9,806 nucleotides of DNA. It comes from Aeromicrobium sp. Its GTDB lineage: Bacteria > Actinomycetota > Actinomycetes > Propionibacteriales > Nocardioidaceae. The notes below the pieces were generated by a model. That model saw nothing but the letters and a program-made list of their open reading frames with translations. It made no database searches and was not told the origin of the DNA. Every line of letters starts with the position of its first letter. Position 1 is the stretch's first letter. The stretch lies in assembly GCA_023254755.1 (NCBI GenBank), contig JALRKU010000398.1, positions 1-9,806 of the forward strand, written 5' to 3'. This document shows, in pieces, positions 1 through 6,250 of this stretch. The position numbers and the translations under genes are program-made.

Positions 1-420
1 GGCCTGCACGGCGAGGTCGAGCTGGGCACGACGGGCAGCACCGACCTGGTCCGGCTGGCCGGACGGCTGGAGCGGCTCGACCATCTCGCAGAACTGCGCA
101 TCGCCTCGGCCGACGCGCGACCGCAGCGCACGCCCTCGCCACCGGGCAACACCGACGCCAGCGTGAGCGTGACCCTCGAACCCGTCCCGTCGCTCGACGT
201 CGCCATCGGTGAGGTGGCCCCGCCCCTCGAGCGCTGGCGCAGCGCGACCAGGTCCCTCAGTCTCTACGTCGTCGCCGTCGACGACGAGGGAAGGCAGCCG
301 TCGGCGGCCCTGCGGCTGGACCGTCGCGGCAGCGGCTGGGTCGCGTCGGGACTGGGCCGAGGCACCGCCGAGGGCGAGCGCGCGGCGGTCGCGGCGTTGA
401 CTGCGGCCTCACGTCGATGA
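1..420 (+). CDS. 3' end of an unidentified protein gene (partial, 5' end outside window)
   Basis: The frame is open from base 1 to a TGA at 418-420, giving 139 visible residues of a C-terminus; the true start lies upstream. A GTG at 163 could be read as a start (85 residues), but the open frame and actinobacterial codon bias continue to the window edge, so I prefer a longer, truncated gene. The visible part has an Arg/Leu-rich helical stretch (LVRLAGRLERLDHLAEL, about residues 16-32), a Pro/Thr-rich linker, then an alpha/beta-looking C-terminus (SLSLYVVAVDDEG, then GSGWVASGLGRGTAEGERAAVAAL). I see no signal peptide, membrane segment or catalytic motif I can name. It lies directly before plsC in the same direction but is separated by a hairpin and a promoter-like box, so it is probably not cotranscribed. 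I do not recognise the family. Confidence 0.6.
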   Translation, partial: GLHGEVELGTTGSTDLVRLAGRLERLDHLAELRIASADARPQRTPSPPGNTDASVSVTLEPVPSLDVAIGEVAPPLERWRSATRSLSLYVVAVDDEGRQPSAALRLDRRGSGWVASGLGRGTAEGERAAVAALTAASRR

Positions 421-433
421 GGTCCCGACGCAG
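401..433 (+). terminator. Hairpin spanning the stop codon of the first gene
   Basis: GGCCTCA (405-411) pairs with TGAGG-T-CC (418-425, one bulged T) around a six-base loop. An outer CTGC/GCAG pair (401-404/430-433) extends it past a 4-base bulge. The stop codon TGA (418-420) forms part of the 3' arm. There is no U-tract, so it is a candidate U-less terminator or end-of-gene structure, not a proven one. Confidence 0.4.
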
Positions 434-434
434 G

Positions 435-440
435 TAGTGT
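435..440 (+). promoter_or_regulatory. -10-like box TAGTGT for plsC, leaderless type
   Basis: TAGTGT fits the actinobacterial TANNNT -10 consensus and ends 8 bases before the plsC ATG at 449, so transcription would start at or next to the start codon. No convincing Shine-Dalgarno or -35 box is visible. The same layout recurs at five other genes in the window. Confidence 0.45.
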
Positions 441-448
441 CTCCTGCT

Positions 449-1216
449 ATGGAACGTCGGCCCATCCCTCGCACCATCCGGGTCGTCAGGTTCTTCGTCC
501 GCCCGCTGCTGATGGTCCTGATGAAGCGCGACTGGCAGGGCATGGAGAACCTTCCCGTCTCCGGTGGCTACGTGCTGGCTCCGAACCACGTCTCGCACCT
601 CGACCCGTTCCTCATCGGGCACTTCATGCTCGACAACAACATCGCGCCGCGCTTCCTGGCCAAGGACACGCTCTTCACCGTGCCCGTGGTCGGGTGGATC
701 GTGCGTCACGCCGAGCAGATCCCGGTCTACCGCACGTCCGGCGGCGCCGCCGAGTCGCTGCGGGCGGCCGCCGCCGCGATCGAGGCCGACCAGGTCATCA
801 CCGTGTACCCCGAGGGCACCATCACCCGCGACCCCGACGCCTGGCCGATGAGCGCCCGGACCGGCGCGGTGCGGCTGGCCCTGATGACCGACACGCCTCT
901 CGTGCCCATGATGCAGTGGGGTGCGCAGGAGATCCTGTGGCCCTACACCAAGGTGCCGAAGTTCTTCCCGCGCAAGACCATCCGCATCCGCATCGGCCCG
1001 CCGGTCGACCTGTCGGACCTGCGGGGCCGCGAGATCACCGAGGACCTGCTGCGCGAGGCGTCCGAGCGACTGATGGACACCATCACTGCGATGATGTCCG
1101 AGCTGCGGGGCGAGCTGCCGTCCACGCCTCGCATCGACGTGCACTCGTTGGGCAGGTCGCGCACGAACTACCAGTCGACGCTCCGAGGCGACGACACGAA
1201 GGAGCTGGAGGGCTGA
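449..1216 (+). CDS. plsC: 1-acyl-sn-glycerol-3-phosphate acyltransferase (PlsC/AGPAT family)
   Basis: A 255-residue protein that would acylate lysophosphatidic acid at sn-2 to give phosphatidic acid at the inner face of the membrane. The catalytic block is NHVSHLD at residues 46-52 (the NHx4D motif, with H47 and D52). The glycerol-phosphate-binding block is VYPEGT at 119-124, and PLVPMMQWG at 150-158 matches the last conserved block. The N-terminus (about 9-25) is a basic/hydrophobic segment suited to membrane contact. The C-terminal ~30 residues are polar and look disordered. I chose the ATG at 449 over the in-frame GTG at 437 because the -10-like box overlaps 437. Its stop overlaps the gpsA start (TGATG), so the two are very probably cotranscribed and translationally coupled, which fits because gpsA makes the glycerol-3-phosphate backbone. 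Family assignment is firm; the exact acyl donor and acceptor are inferred. Confidence 0.93.
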   Translation: MERRPIPRTIRVVRFFVRPLLMVLMKRDWQGMENLPVSGGYVLAPNHVSHLDPFLIGHFMLDNNIAPRFLAKDTLFTVPVVGWIVRHAEQIPVYRTSGGAAESLRAAAAAIEADQVITVYPEGTITRDPDAWPMSARTGAVRLALMTDTPLVPMMQWGAQEILWPYTKVPKFFPRKTIRIRIGPPVDLSDLRGREITEDLLREASERLMDTITAMMSELRGELPSTPRIDVHSLGRSRTNYQSTLRGDDTKELEG

Positions 1217-2217
1217 TGGCTCAGATCGCCGTGATGGGTGCCGGGTCGTGGGGCACGGCCTTCGCGCTCGTGCTCGCCGACGCCGGCAACGACGTCCACA
1301 TGTGGGGCCGTCGTGCCGAGCTGTGCGAGGCCATCAGCACGACGCACCAGAACCCCGACTACCTGCCCGGCATCGACCTGCCGCACGCGATCACCGCCAG
1401 CGACGACCCGGCCGTCGCGCTGGCCGGCGCCGAGGTCGTGGTGCTCGCGGTGCCGTCGCAGCAGCTGCGCGCCAACCTCGAGGAGTGGGCCGAGCACATC
1501 CCGGCCGACGCGGTCCTGGTCAGCCTGATGAAAGGCGTCGAGCTCCGCACCCACCAGCGGATGAGCGAGGTCATTGCCGAGCTCACCGGTGCAGGTCCCG
1601 AGCGCATCGCCGTCGTGTCGGGACCCAATCTGGCTCGCGAGATCGCGCTGCGTGAGCCGGCTGCCAGCGTCGTGGCGTGCGCCGACCGTGAGGTCGCCGA
1701 GCGGCTCCAGCAGCTGTGCCACACGGCGGCGTTCCGGCCCTACACGAACCTCGACGTGGTCGGGTGCGAGCTGGCGGGCACCACCAAGAACGTCATCGGT
1801 CTGGCGGTCGGCGTGGCGGTCGGCCTCGGCTACGGCGACAACTCCAAGGCGTCGATCATCACCCGCGGACTCGCCGAGGCCGCACGTCTCGGCATGGCGA
1901 TGGGCGCCGACCCGGTCACGTTCATGGGCCTGGCCGGCATGGGTGACCTGGTCGCCACGTGCTCCTCGCCGCTGTCCCGCAACCGCACGTTCGGCGAGAA
2001 GCTGGGTCAGGGCATGACCGTGGACGAGATCACCGCGCAGACCCGTCAGGTCGCCGAGGGCGTCAAGTCGTGTCGCTCGGTCAGCGAGCTCGCCAAGATG
2101 CACGGCGTCGAGATGCCGATCGTGGAGCACGTCGCGGCCCTCGTCGCGGGGGAGATGACCCCCGACGAGCTCGTCGAGGCGATGATCTCCCGCAAGGCCA
2201 AGTCCGAGCAGGTCTGA
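1216..2217 (+). CDS. gpsA: NAD(P)-dependent glycerol-3-phosphate dehydrogenase
   Basis: A 333-residue cytosolic enzyme of the usual family length that reduces dihydroxyacetone phosphate to sn-glycerol-3-phosphate for phospholipid synthesis. The Rossmann dinucleotide-binding motif is GAGSWG at residues 8-13. MKGVE (105-109) contains the first conserved lysine, SGPN (135-138) is present, and GTTKNV (188-193) carries the likely catalytic lysine K191. GLAGMGDL (238-245) followed by CSSPLSRNR (249-257) is the substrate and phosphate-binding signature. The ATG at 1216 shares its A with the plsC TGA (TGATG), and a purine-rich GGAG stretch lies just upstream inside plsC, giving translational coupling. 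A 507-residue upstream extension of this frame only shadows plsC and is not used. The gene ends convergent to the PLP enzyme with 18 bases between stops. Confidence 0.97.
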   Translation: MAQIAVMGAGSWGTAFALVLADAGNDVHMWGRRAELCEAISTTHQNPDYLPGIDLPHAITASDDPAVALAGAEVVVLAVPSQQLRANLEEWAEHIPADAVLVSLMKGVELRTHQRMSEVIAELTGAGPERIAVVSGPNLAREIALREPAASVVACADREVAERLQQLCHTAAFRPYTNLDVVGCELAGTTKNVIGLAVGVAVGLGYGDNSKASIITRGLAEAARLGMAMGADPVTFMGLAGMGDLVATCSSPLSRNRTFGEKLGQGMTVDEITAQTRQVAEGVKSCRSVSELAKMHGVEMPIVEHVAALVAGEMTPDELVEAMISRKAKSEQV

Positions 2218-2239
2218 GGCGGGACCGAGCTCGCTTCAG
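2214..2239. terminator. Candidate bidirectional hairpin between convergent gpsA and PLP-enzyme genes
   Basis: CTGAGGCG (2214-2221) pairs with CGCTTCAG (2232-2239) around a 10-base loop: an 8-bp stem with one G-U wobble in plus-strand RNA. Minus-strand RNA would have an A-C mismatch there, so the fold is stronger for gpsA transcripts. Both stop codons (TGA 2215-2217; TCA 2236-2238 read on minus) lie within the arms. No U-tract follows on either side. Confidence 0.45.
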
Positions 2240-3306
2240 CGGGCCCCGGTGAGCGCCTGCTCGACGTCGGCCCACAGGTCCTCGACGTCCTCGATGCCGA
2301 CCGACAGGCGGATCAGGCCGTCCGGCACGGTGGCGGGCTCGGCGGCATGGCGTCGTCGGCGCTCCCACGTGCTCTCGACGCCGCCGAGACTGGTCGCGTG
2401 CACGACGATCTCGCTCATCGAGGTGACCTTGTCGGCCGCGTCGGGCCCGCCGACGACCTCGAACGCGATGATCGTGCCGAACCCCGGATAGCGCGAGTAG
2501 ACCACCTGGCGACTGCGCGACAGTCGCGCGTGCAGCTCCTTGGCGTTGGCCTCGGCGCGGTCGAGTCGGACGTGGAGGGTGCGCAGTCCGCGGGCCGCGA
2601 GATAGGTCTCCAGCGAGCCCGGTGTCGCCCCGAGCCGGGTGCGGCGCCGCTCGAAGGTGCGGCGGGCGCGCGGGTCGCGGGCCACGACGGCGCCCATCAG
2701 GACGTCGCTGTGGCCGGACAGCAGCTTGGAGGCGGAGTGCACGACGACGTCGGCACCGTGGTCGAGCGGGCGCTGCCGCAGGGGAGTGGCGAACGTGTTG
2801 TCGACGACGACGACCGTGTCGGCCGTGCGCGCGGCACGACAGATCTCGTCCAGGTCGGCCTCGAGCAGGGTCGGGTTGGTGGGCGTCTCGAGCCACAGCA
2901 TCGACGCCCCCTTCATCGCGTCGACGACCTGCGGGGTGTTGTCCACGTCGACCGACTCGACGCGGAAGAAGCCCCGTCGTGCCCGTTCGCCGATGAGGTC
3001 GAGCGTGCCGTTGTAGGCGCCCCGCGGCACGACGACGAGCCCGTCGCGGGGGACGAGGTCGACCACCGCCGACGTCGCTGCCTGGCCCGACGAGAACGAG
3101 ACCGCGTGACCGCCCTCCAGCTCGCCGAGGATCTGCTCGAACGGATCCCAGCCGGGGTTGCCGTGCCGCGAGTACTCGCTGTCGCCACCCGGGACGAGCG
3201 CCGTCGCCGGAGTGATCGGGGTGTTGAGCGGTCGGCCGGGCTCTCGCGGAGGTCGCCCCGCGGTGATGGCGACGGTCGATGGTGACAGGGTGGTGCGTCC
3301 AGTCAT
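2236..3306 (-). CDS. Cys/Met metabolism PLP-dependent enzyme (cystathionine gamma-synthase / gamma-lyase family)
   Basis: A 356-residue fold-type I PLP enzyme, slightly short of the usual ~380. The cofactor lysine is K194 in HSASKLLSGHSD (190-201), where the family usually has SxTK; the Ser-for-Thr change keeps the phosphate-binding hydroxyl. EYSRHGNP (44-51) supplies the Tyr/Arg that contacts the neighbouring subunit's PLP phosphate. SSGQAA (72-77) is the phosphate-binding turn, Y98 stacks on the ring, and D169 in VVDNTFATP binds the pyridine nitrogen. SLGGVES (306-312) and RLSVGIED (333-340) are typical of the family C-terminus. Sequence alone cannot separate cystathionine gamma-synthase, gamma-lyase and related sulfhydrylases, so I give no symbol. 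The start is the ATG at 3306, 6 bases after a CACAAT box; longer upstream readings run antisense through ddl. It is divergent from ddl with no functional link visible. Confidence 0.9.
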   Translation of the reverse strand: MTGRTTLSPSTVAITAGRPPREPGRPLNTPITPATALVPGGDSEYSRHGNPGWDPFEQILGELEGGHAVSFSSGQAATSAVVDLVPRDGLVVVPRGAYNGTLDLIGERARRGFFRVESVDVDNTPQVVDAMKGASMLWLETPTNPTLLEADLDEICRAARTADTVVVVDNTFATPLRQRPLDHGADVVVHSASKLLSGHSDVLMGAVVARDPRARRTFERRRTRLGATPGSLETYLAARGLRTLHVRLDRAEANAKELHARLSRSRQVVYSRYPGFGTIIAFEVVGGPDAADKVTSMSEIVVHATSLGGVESTWERRRRHAAEPATVPDGLIRLSVGIEDVEDLWADVEQALTGAR

Positions 3307-3312
3307 GCGGCC

Positions 3313-3318
3313 ATTGTG
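3313..3318 (-). promoter_or_regulatory. -10-like box CACAAT for the PLP-enzyme gene, leaderless type
   Basis: On the minus strand CACAAT ends 6 bases before the ATG at 3306, with no Shine-Dalgarno between. It departs from TANNNT at the first base. It lies inside the short divergent interval shared with ddl. Confidence 0.35.
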
Positions 3319-3328
3319 CACTCGTCGA

Positions 3329-3334
3329 TAGGGT
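3329..3334 (+). promoter_or_regulatory. -10-like box TAGGGT for ddl, leaderless type
   Basis: TAGGGT (preceded by GA) fits TANNNT and ends 8 bases before the ATG at 3343, or 5 before an in-frame GTG at 3340. Its -35 region would fall on the start codon of the divergent PLP-enzyme gene. No -35 consensus is visible. Confidence 0.45.
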
Positions 3335-3342
3335 GCCGGGTG

Positions 3343-4419
3343 ATGAGCCTTGTTACATCGGGAAGAAGAGTGCGCCTCGCCGTCGTCTTCGGCGGCCGGT
3401 CCAGCGAGCACGGGGTGTCGTGCCTGACGGCCCGAGAGGTCCTGGCCGTGATCGACCGCGACCGCTACGACGTGGTGCCCGTGGGCATCACCCGTGACGG
3501 CGCCTGGGTCCGCGAGACCGCCGACTGGTCCGACGTGCCCGACGGCACCCTGCCCGAGGTGCGCGCGGGCCTGCCCGCCTACTCGTGGGACGAGCTGCGC
3601 GACGTCGACGTCGTCTTCCCGCTCCTGCACGGCCCCTGGGGCGAGGACGGCACGATCCAGGGCCTGCTGGACCTCTCCGGTGTGCGGTACGTGGGAGCGG
3701 GCGTCCTCGCCAGCTCGGTCGGCATGGACAAGCCGTTCGCCAAGACGGTGTTCGCTGCGGGCGGCATCCCGCAGCTGCCCTACGTCACGATCCTGCCGTG
3801 GGAGTGGAAGCGCGACCGCGACCGCGTGGTCGCCCGCGTCGGGGCGCTGGGGCTGCCGGTGTTCGTCAAGCCGGCCCGCGCCGGATCGAGCTCGGGCGTC
3901 ACCATGGTCGAGGCCTGGGACGAGCTGGAGGCCGCGGTCACGGCCGCCCGCGCGCTCGACCCCAAGGTGATCGTCGAGGCGGCCGCGCTCGACAAGCGCG
4001 AGCTCGAGTGCGCCGTCATCCAGCAGCCCGACGGGCGTCCGATCGCCTCCGTCGTCGGCGAGATCACGGTCGACGACGCGGCCGACCACGAGTTCTACGA
4101 CTTCGAGGCCAAGTACCTCGACGGCACGAGCACGAACGTCATCCCGGCCGACGTCGACGAGACGCTGTCCGAGCGCATCCGCACCCTCGCGGTCCAGGCG
4201 TTCGAGGCGCTCGGGTGCGAGGGCCTCGCCCGCGTGGACTTCTTCCACACCTCGTCGGCGGGTGGCGACGGGCTGGTGCTCAACGAGATCAACACGATGC
4301 CCGGCTTCACGCCCTTCTCGATGTTCCCGCGTCTGTGGGAGAGCTCCGGCGTGCCCTACGCCGAGCTGGTCGAGCGGCTCATCCAGCTGGCGCTCCACCG
4401 CGACGCCGGGCTGCGCTGA
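3343..4419 (+). CDS. ddl: D-alanine--D-alanine ligase
   Basis: A 358-residue cytosolic ATP-grasp ligase joining two D-alanines for the peptidoglycan pentapeptide. The N-terminal domain has VFGGRSSEH (15-23) and HGPWGEDGTIQG (96-107), both Ddl signatures. The ATP-grasp part shows MDK (128-130), FVKPARAGSSSGV (174-186), the YDFEAKY omega-loop (252-258) and LNEINTMPGFT (313-323), with E315 and N317 as metal ligands. The Tyr in YDFEAKY is normal for D-Ala-D-Ala ligases; nothing marks it as a D-lactate ligase. I use the ATG at 3343 after the TAGGGT box. The GTG at 3340 or a GTG at 3370 (preceded by GGGAAGAAGA) are alternatives; the last would start right at the first conserved strand. It is divergent from the PLP enzyme and convergent with the DUF3515 gene, 25 bases between stops. 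Confidence 0.96.
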   Translation: MSLVTSGRRVRLAVVFGGRSSEHGVSCLTAREVLAVIDRDRYDVVPVGITRDGAWVRETADWSDVPDGTLPEVRAGLPAYSWDELRDVDVVFPLLHGPWGEDGTIQGLLDLSGVRYVGAGVLASSVGMDKPFAKTVFAAGGIPQLPYVTILPWEWKRDRDRVVARVGALGLPVFVKPARAGSSSGVTMVEAWDELEAAVTAARALDPKVIVEAAALDKRELECAVIQQPDGRPIASVVGEITVDDAADHEFYDFEAKYLDGTSTNVIPADVDETLSERIRTLAVQAFEALGCEGLARVDFFHTSSAGGDGLVLNEINTMPGFTPFSMFPRLWESSGVPYAELVERLIQLALHRDAGLR

Positions 4420-4423
4420 CCCC

Positions 4424-4445
4424 ACGGCTGCGCGATCGACGCCGT
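4424..4445. terminator. Weak hairpin between convergent ddl and DUF3515 genes
   Basis: ACGGC (4424-4428) pairs with GCCGT (4441-4445) around a 12-base loop, with an alternative GCG/CGC inner pairing around a CGATCG core. It occupies nearly the whole 25-base gap and touches the DUF3515 stop. The short stem and absent U-tract make this low confidence. Confidence 0.25.
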
Positions 4446-4891
4446 CACTGGCAGGGGTCGGTCACCTCGGTGTGGTCCCTGACGACGTCGGCCAGATCCA
4501 GCAGTGCCGTCGCCGGCGGGTCGACGTCGGCGGGCACCTCGACGCTGACCGCCGGGGTGCGCCCGATGGTCGTGAACAGGTGACCACCGTCGCCGGCGTC
4601 CTCGGCGAACCAGCCGATGCCGTCGACCTCGTCGCACCGCGACGTCGGCTCGAGGGCGTCAGGGCGCGTCACACCGCAGCGCAGGACGATGCGGGGGTCG
4701 CCCCACGCGGCGACACGCTCGCTGTCGACCGGCGTCGTGACCTGGTCGGCCACCGTGTCGGGCACCGACCCGACGAGGGTCCGGCACGTCGCCGCGGTAC
4801 CGCCCTCGGTGGGGAAGTCGTACAGCCCTCCCGAGCACGCACCCAGCACGGCGACGACGGCCAGTGCCGCGGGTCCGCGGGCGCGGCGCAC
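4445..4891 (-). CDS. DUF3515 family lipoprotein
   Basis: A 148-residue protein. Residues 1-18 are a short basic start (MRRARG) plus a hydrophobic stretch, ending in the lipobox LGAC with C19 as the lipid-attached cysteine, so it should be exported and anchored outside the membrane. The mature part is small and acidic and has four more cysteines (C36, C72, C86, C147), enough for two disulfides outside the cell. This matches the actinobacterial DUF3515 family, typically encoded near ddl and thiL; no biochemical role is known to me. Start choice: a GTG at 4891, two bases after the stop of the upstream Lrp-domain gene (TGA-CC-GTG), implies translational coupling. Earlier in-frame codons run back through that gene in another frame and have no lipoprotein start. 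The position next to ddl hints at an envelope role, which is inference. Confidence 0.8.
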   Translation of the reverse strand: MRRARGPAALAVVAVLGACSGGLYDFPTEGGTAATCRTLVGSVPDTVADQVTTPVDSERVAAWGDPRIVLRCGVTRPDALEPTSRCDEVDGIGWFAEDAGDGGHLFTTIGRTPAVSVEVPADVDPPATALLDLADVVRDHTEVTDPCQ

Positions 4892-4893
4892 GG

Positions 4894-5130
4894 TCAGATG
4901 CGGACGATGGGGCAGGTGAGCGTGCGGGTGATGCCGGGGACCTTCTGGATCTGCGACACCACGAGCGCACCGAGCTCGTCGACGCTGGGGCCCTCGACCC
5001 GAGCGATCACGTCGTACGGACCGGTGACGTCCTCGGCCAGGGTGACGCCGGAGACGCCCGCGATCGCGGTGGCGACCTCGGCGGCCTTGCCGACCTCGGT
5101 CTGGACCAGCACGTAGGCATGCACGGACAT
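4894..5130 (-). CDS. Stand-alone Lrp/AsnC ligand-binding (RAM) domain protein
   Basis: A 78-residue protein consisting only of the regulator-of-amino-acid-metabolism fold of Lrp/AsnC proteins: strand AYVLVQTEVG, helix KAAEVATAIA, GVTLAEDVTGPYDVIARVEG, then helix ELGALVVSQIQKVPGI and strand RTLTCPIV. The DNA-binding helix-turn-helix is absent, and the length is that of known stand-alone versions, so it is not a truncated regulator. Such domains form dimers and higher oligomers and bind small ligands, often amino acids; its ligand and partner are unknown. The start is the ATG at 5130 because AGGAGG (5140-5135) sits 4 bases ahead; the upstream-extended reading (to 5175) is an untranslated leader with its own hairpin. 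It is first gene of a two-gene unit with the DUF3515 lipoprotein. Confidence 0.88.
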   Translation of the reverse strand: MSVHAYVLVQTEVGKAAEVATAIAGVSGVTLAEDVTGPYDVIARVEGPSVDELGALVVSQIQKVPGITRTLTCPIVRI

Positions 5131-5134
5131 CGTT

Positions 5135-5140
5135 CCTCCT
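5135..5140 (-). promoter_or_regulatory. Strong Shine-Dalgarno AGGAGG that fixes the Lrp-domain start
   Basis: AGGAGG, followed by AACG and then ATG at 5130, is one of only two clear Shine-Dalgarno sequences in the window outside coupled genes; rpmB has the other. It decides the start against the longer open frame. Confidence 0.8.
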
Positions 5141-5146
5141 GACGCA

Positions 5147-5165
5147 CCCGCCACCGGTCGGCGGG
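5147..5165 (-). promoter_or_regulatory. Leader hairpin upstream of the Lrp-domain gene
   Basis: CCCGCC (5147-5152) and GGCGGG (5160-5165) are exact inverted complements around a 7-base loop containing the palindrome ACCGGT. The hairpin lies between the putative -10 box and the Shine-Dalgarno, 6 bases upstream of AGGAGG. It could tune translation or be a protein site; no known riboswitch is recognised. Confidence 0.4.
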
Positions 5166-5174
5166 CACCGCACA

Positions 5175-5180
5175 ACGCTA
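5175..5180 (-). promoter_or_regulatory. -10-like box TAGCGT for the Lrp-domain/DUF3515 unit
   Basis: TAGCGT on the minus strand fits TANNNT. Start of transcription would be near 5168, giving a leader of about 38 bases with the hairpin and Shine-Dalgarno. No clear -35 box. Confidence 0.35.
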
Positions 5181-5238
5181 CTGCATGAGCACCGGATCGC
5201 GGCCGCCGTGTCGGCCCTGGTCACGCCCCTGCGTGCGC

Positions 5239-5244
5239 GACAAT
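5239..5244 (+). promoter_or_regulatory. -10-like box GACAAT for thiL, leaderless type
   Basis: GACAAT ends 6 bases before the thiL ATG at 5251, with no Shine-Dalgarno. It departs from TANNNT at the first base but shows the spacing shared with the other putative leaderless genes here. Confidence 0.35.
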
Positions 5245-5250
5245 GTCGGC

Positions 5251-6207
5251 ATGACGACCGGTGGGCAGCCGCTGCGGACGATCGCCGACGCGGGGGAGTT
5301 CGGTCTGATCGCCGAGGTCACCCGAGGACTGGGCACGGGCCCGTCGGTGCTGATCGGTCCGGGCGACGACGCCGCGCTGCTCGCCGTCGGCGCAGGCGGA
5401 GTGCTCGTGTCGACCGACCTGCTGATCGAGGGTCGCCACTTCCGGCGCGACTGGTCCAGCGCGTACGAGGTCGGCCGCAAGGCCGCCGCCTGCAACCTGA
5501 GCGACGTCAACGCCATGGGTGGCCGTGCGACGGCGCTGACGGTGGGCTTCGCCGCCCCTGCGGGTCTCCCGATGGAGTGGGCCACCGACCTGGCTCGGGG
5601 GATCGAGGACGAGGCGGCCTCGATCGGCGCCCACGTGATCGGGGGCGACACGTCGGCGTCGGAGTCGATCGTCGTCTCGGTCACGGTGCTCGGCGAGGCC
5701 GACCGGGTGGTCCCTCGCGGGGGCGCCCGGCCCGGCGACGTCGTCGCGGTCGCGGGGACGCTGGGGCTCGCGGGAGCCGGGTTGGCGGCACTCAGCCGGG
5801 GATTCCGGTCACCCAAGGCCGCCGTCGAGGCGCACCGCGTGCCCGAGCCGCCGTACGCGGCTGGACCTGCTGCAGCGGCGGCCGGGGCCACCGCCATGAC
5901 GGACGTCAGCGACGGCCTGCTGGCCGATCTCGGCCACGTCGTCGAGGCATCGGGCGTCGCGGCCGATCTCGACCCGGCGGCCTTCGTGGTGCCCGAGGCG
6001 GTCCGGACCGTGGCCGAGGCCCTCGGCGGTGATCCCTTGCGCTTCGTGCTCGCCGGGGGCGACGACTACGCGCTGGTCGCGACCTTCTCTCCCCAGGCCA
6101 CGATGCCGCCGGCGTTCCGCCCGGTCGGCGTGGTGCGGGAGGGCTCAGGCGTCACGGTCGCGGGAGCACCCTTCGACGGATCCACCGGCCACCAGCACTT
6201 CCACTGA
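5251..6207 (+). CDS. thiL: Thiamine-monophosphate kinase
   Basis: A 318-residue cytosolic enzyme of normal family length that phosphorylates thiamine monophosphate with ATP to give thiamine diphosphate, the active cofactor. It belongs to the PurM/SelD-like (AIR synthase) superfamily. Conserved blocks: GPGDDAALL (37-44) with metal-binding aspartates; VSTDLLIEGRHF (53-64); GRKAAACNLSDVNAMGG (75-91), the ATP/Mg motif; GGDTSAS (131-137); TDVSDGLLADLGHV (217-230); and LAGGDDYALV (268-277). The ATG at 5251 fits the usual N-terminus (the GEFGLIAE region); an upstream GTG/ATG extension to 5185 lies in the divergent promoter region and is not used. It faces away from the Lrp-domain gene across a 120-base interval. 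In several actinobacteria ung follows; here a repeat-bearing spacer and an opposing amidase follow. Confidence 0.96.
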   Translation: MTTGGQPLRTIADAGEFGLIAEVTRGLGTGPSVLIGPGDDAALLAVGAGGVLVSTDLLIEGRHFRRDWSSAYEVGRKAAACNLSDVNAMGGRATALTVGFAAPAGLPMEWATDLARGIEDEAASIGAHVIGGDTSASESIVVSVTVLGEADRVVPRGGARPGDVVAVAGTLGLAGAGLAALSRGFRSPKAAVEAHRVPEPPYAAGPAAAAAGATAMTDVSDGLLADLGHVVEASGVAADLDPAAFVVPEAVRTVAEALGGDPLRFVLAGGDDYALVATFSPQATMPPAFRPVGVVREGSGVTVAGAPFDGSTGHQHFH

Positions 6208-6250
6208 GCGTCGCTCCGCGACCGGACGAGCCAGGGGTGCCAGCGGAGCG
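6206..6250 (+). terminator. Candidate end-of-thiL hairpins
   Basis: Two mutually exclusive folds are visible. A small one is GAGC (6206-6209, containing the last two bases of the TGA) with GCTC (6213-6216) around a 3-base loop. A larger one is CGCTCCGC (6212-6219) with GCGGAGCG (6243-6250), 8 perfect pairs around 23 bases. No U-tract follows. Either could end thiL transcription. Confidence 0.35.

Noticed and set aside
190..194. Possible frameshift or pseudogene in any of the full-length genes
   Set aside because: All complete genes match expected family lengths with every catalytic motif in one frame, so I see no broken gene.
694..2217. A 507-residue frame extending gpsA upstream through plsC
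   Set aside because: The first part is an Arg/His/Pro-rich shadow of plsC in another frame. The gpsA N-terminus with its Rossmann motif starts cleanly at the ATG overlapping the plsC stop.
2236..4425. A 729-residue minus-strand frame
   Set aside because: Only the part below 3306 is the PLP enzyme; the rest is antisense to ddl with shadow composition, and ddl has all its catalytic motifs.
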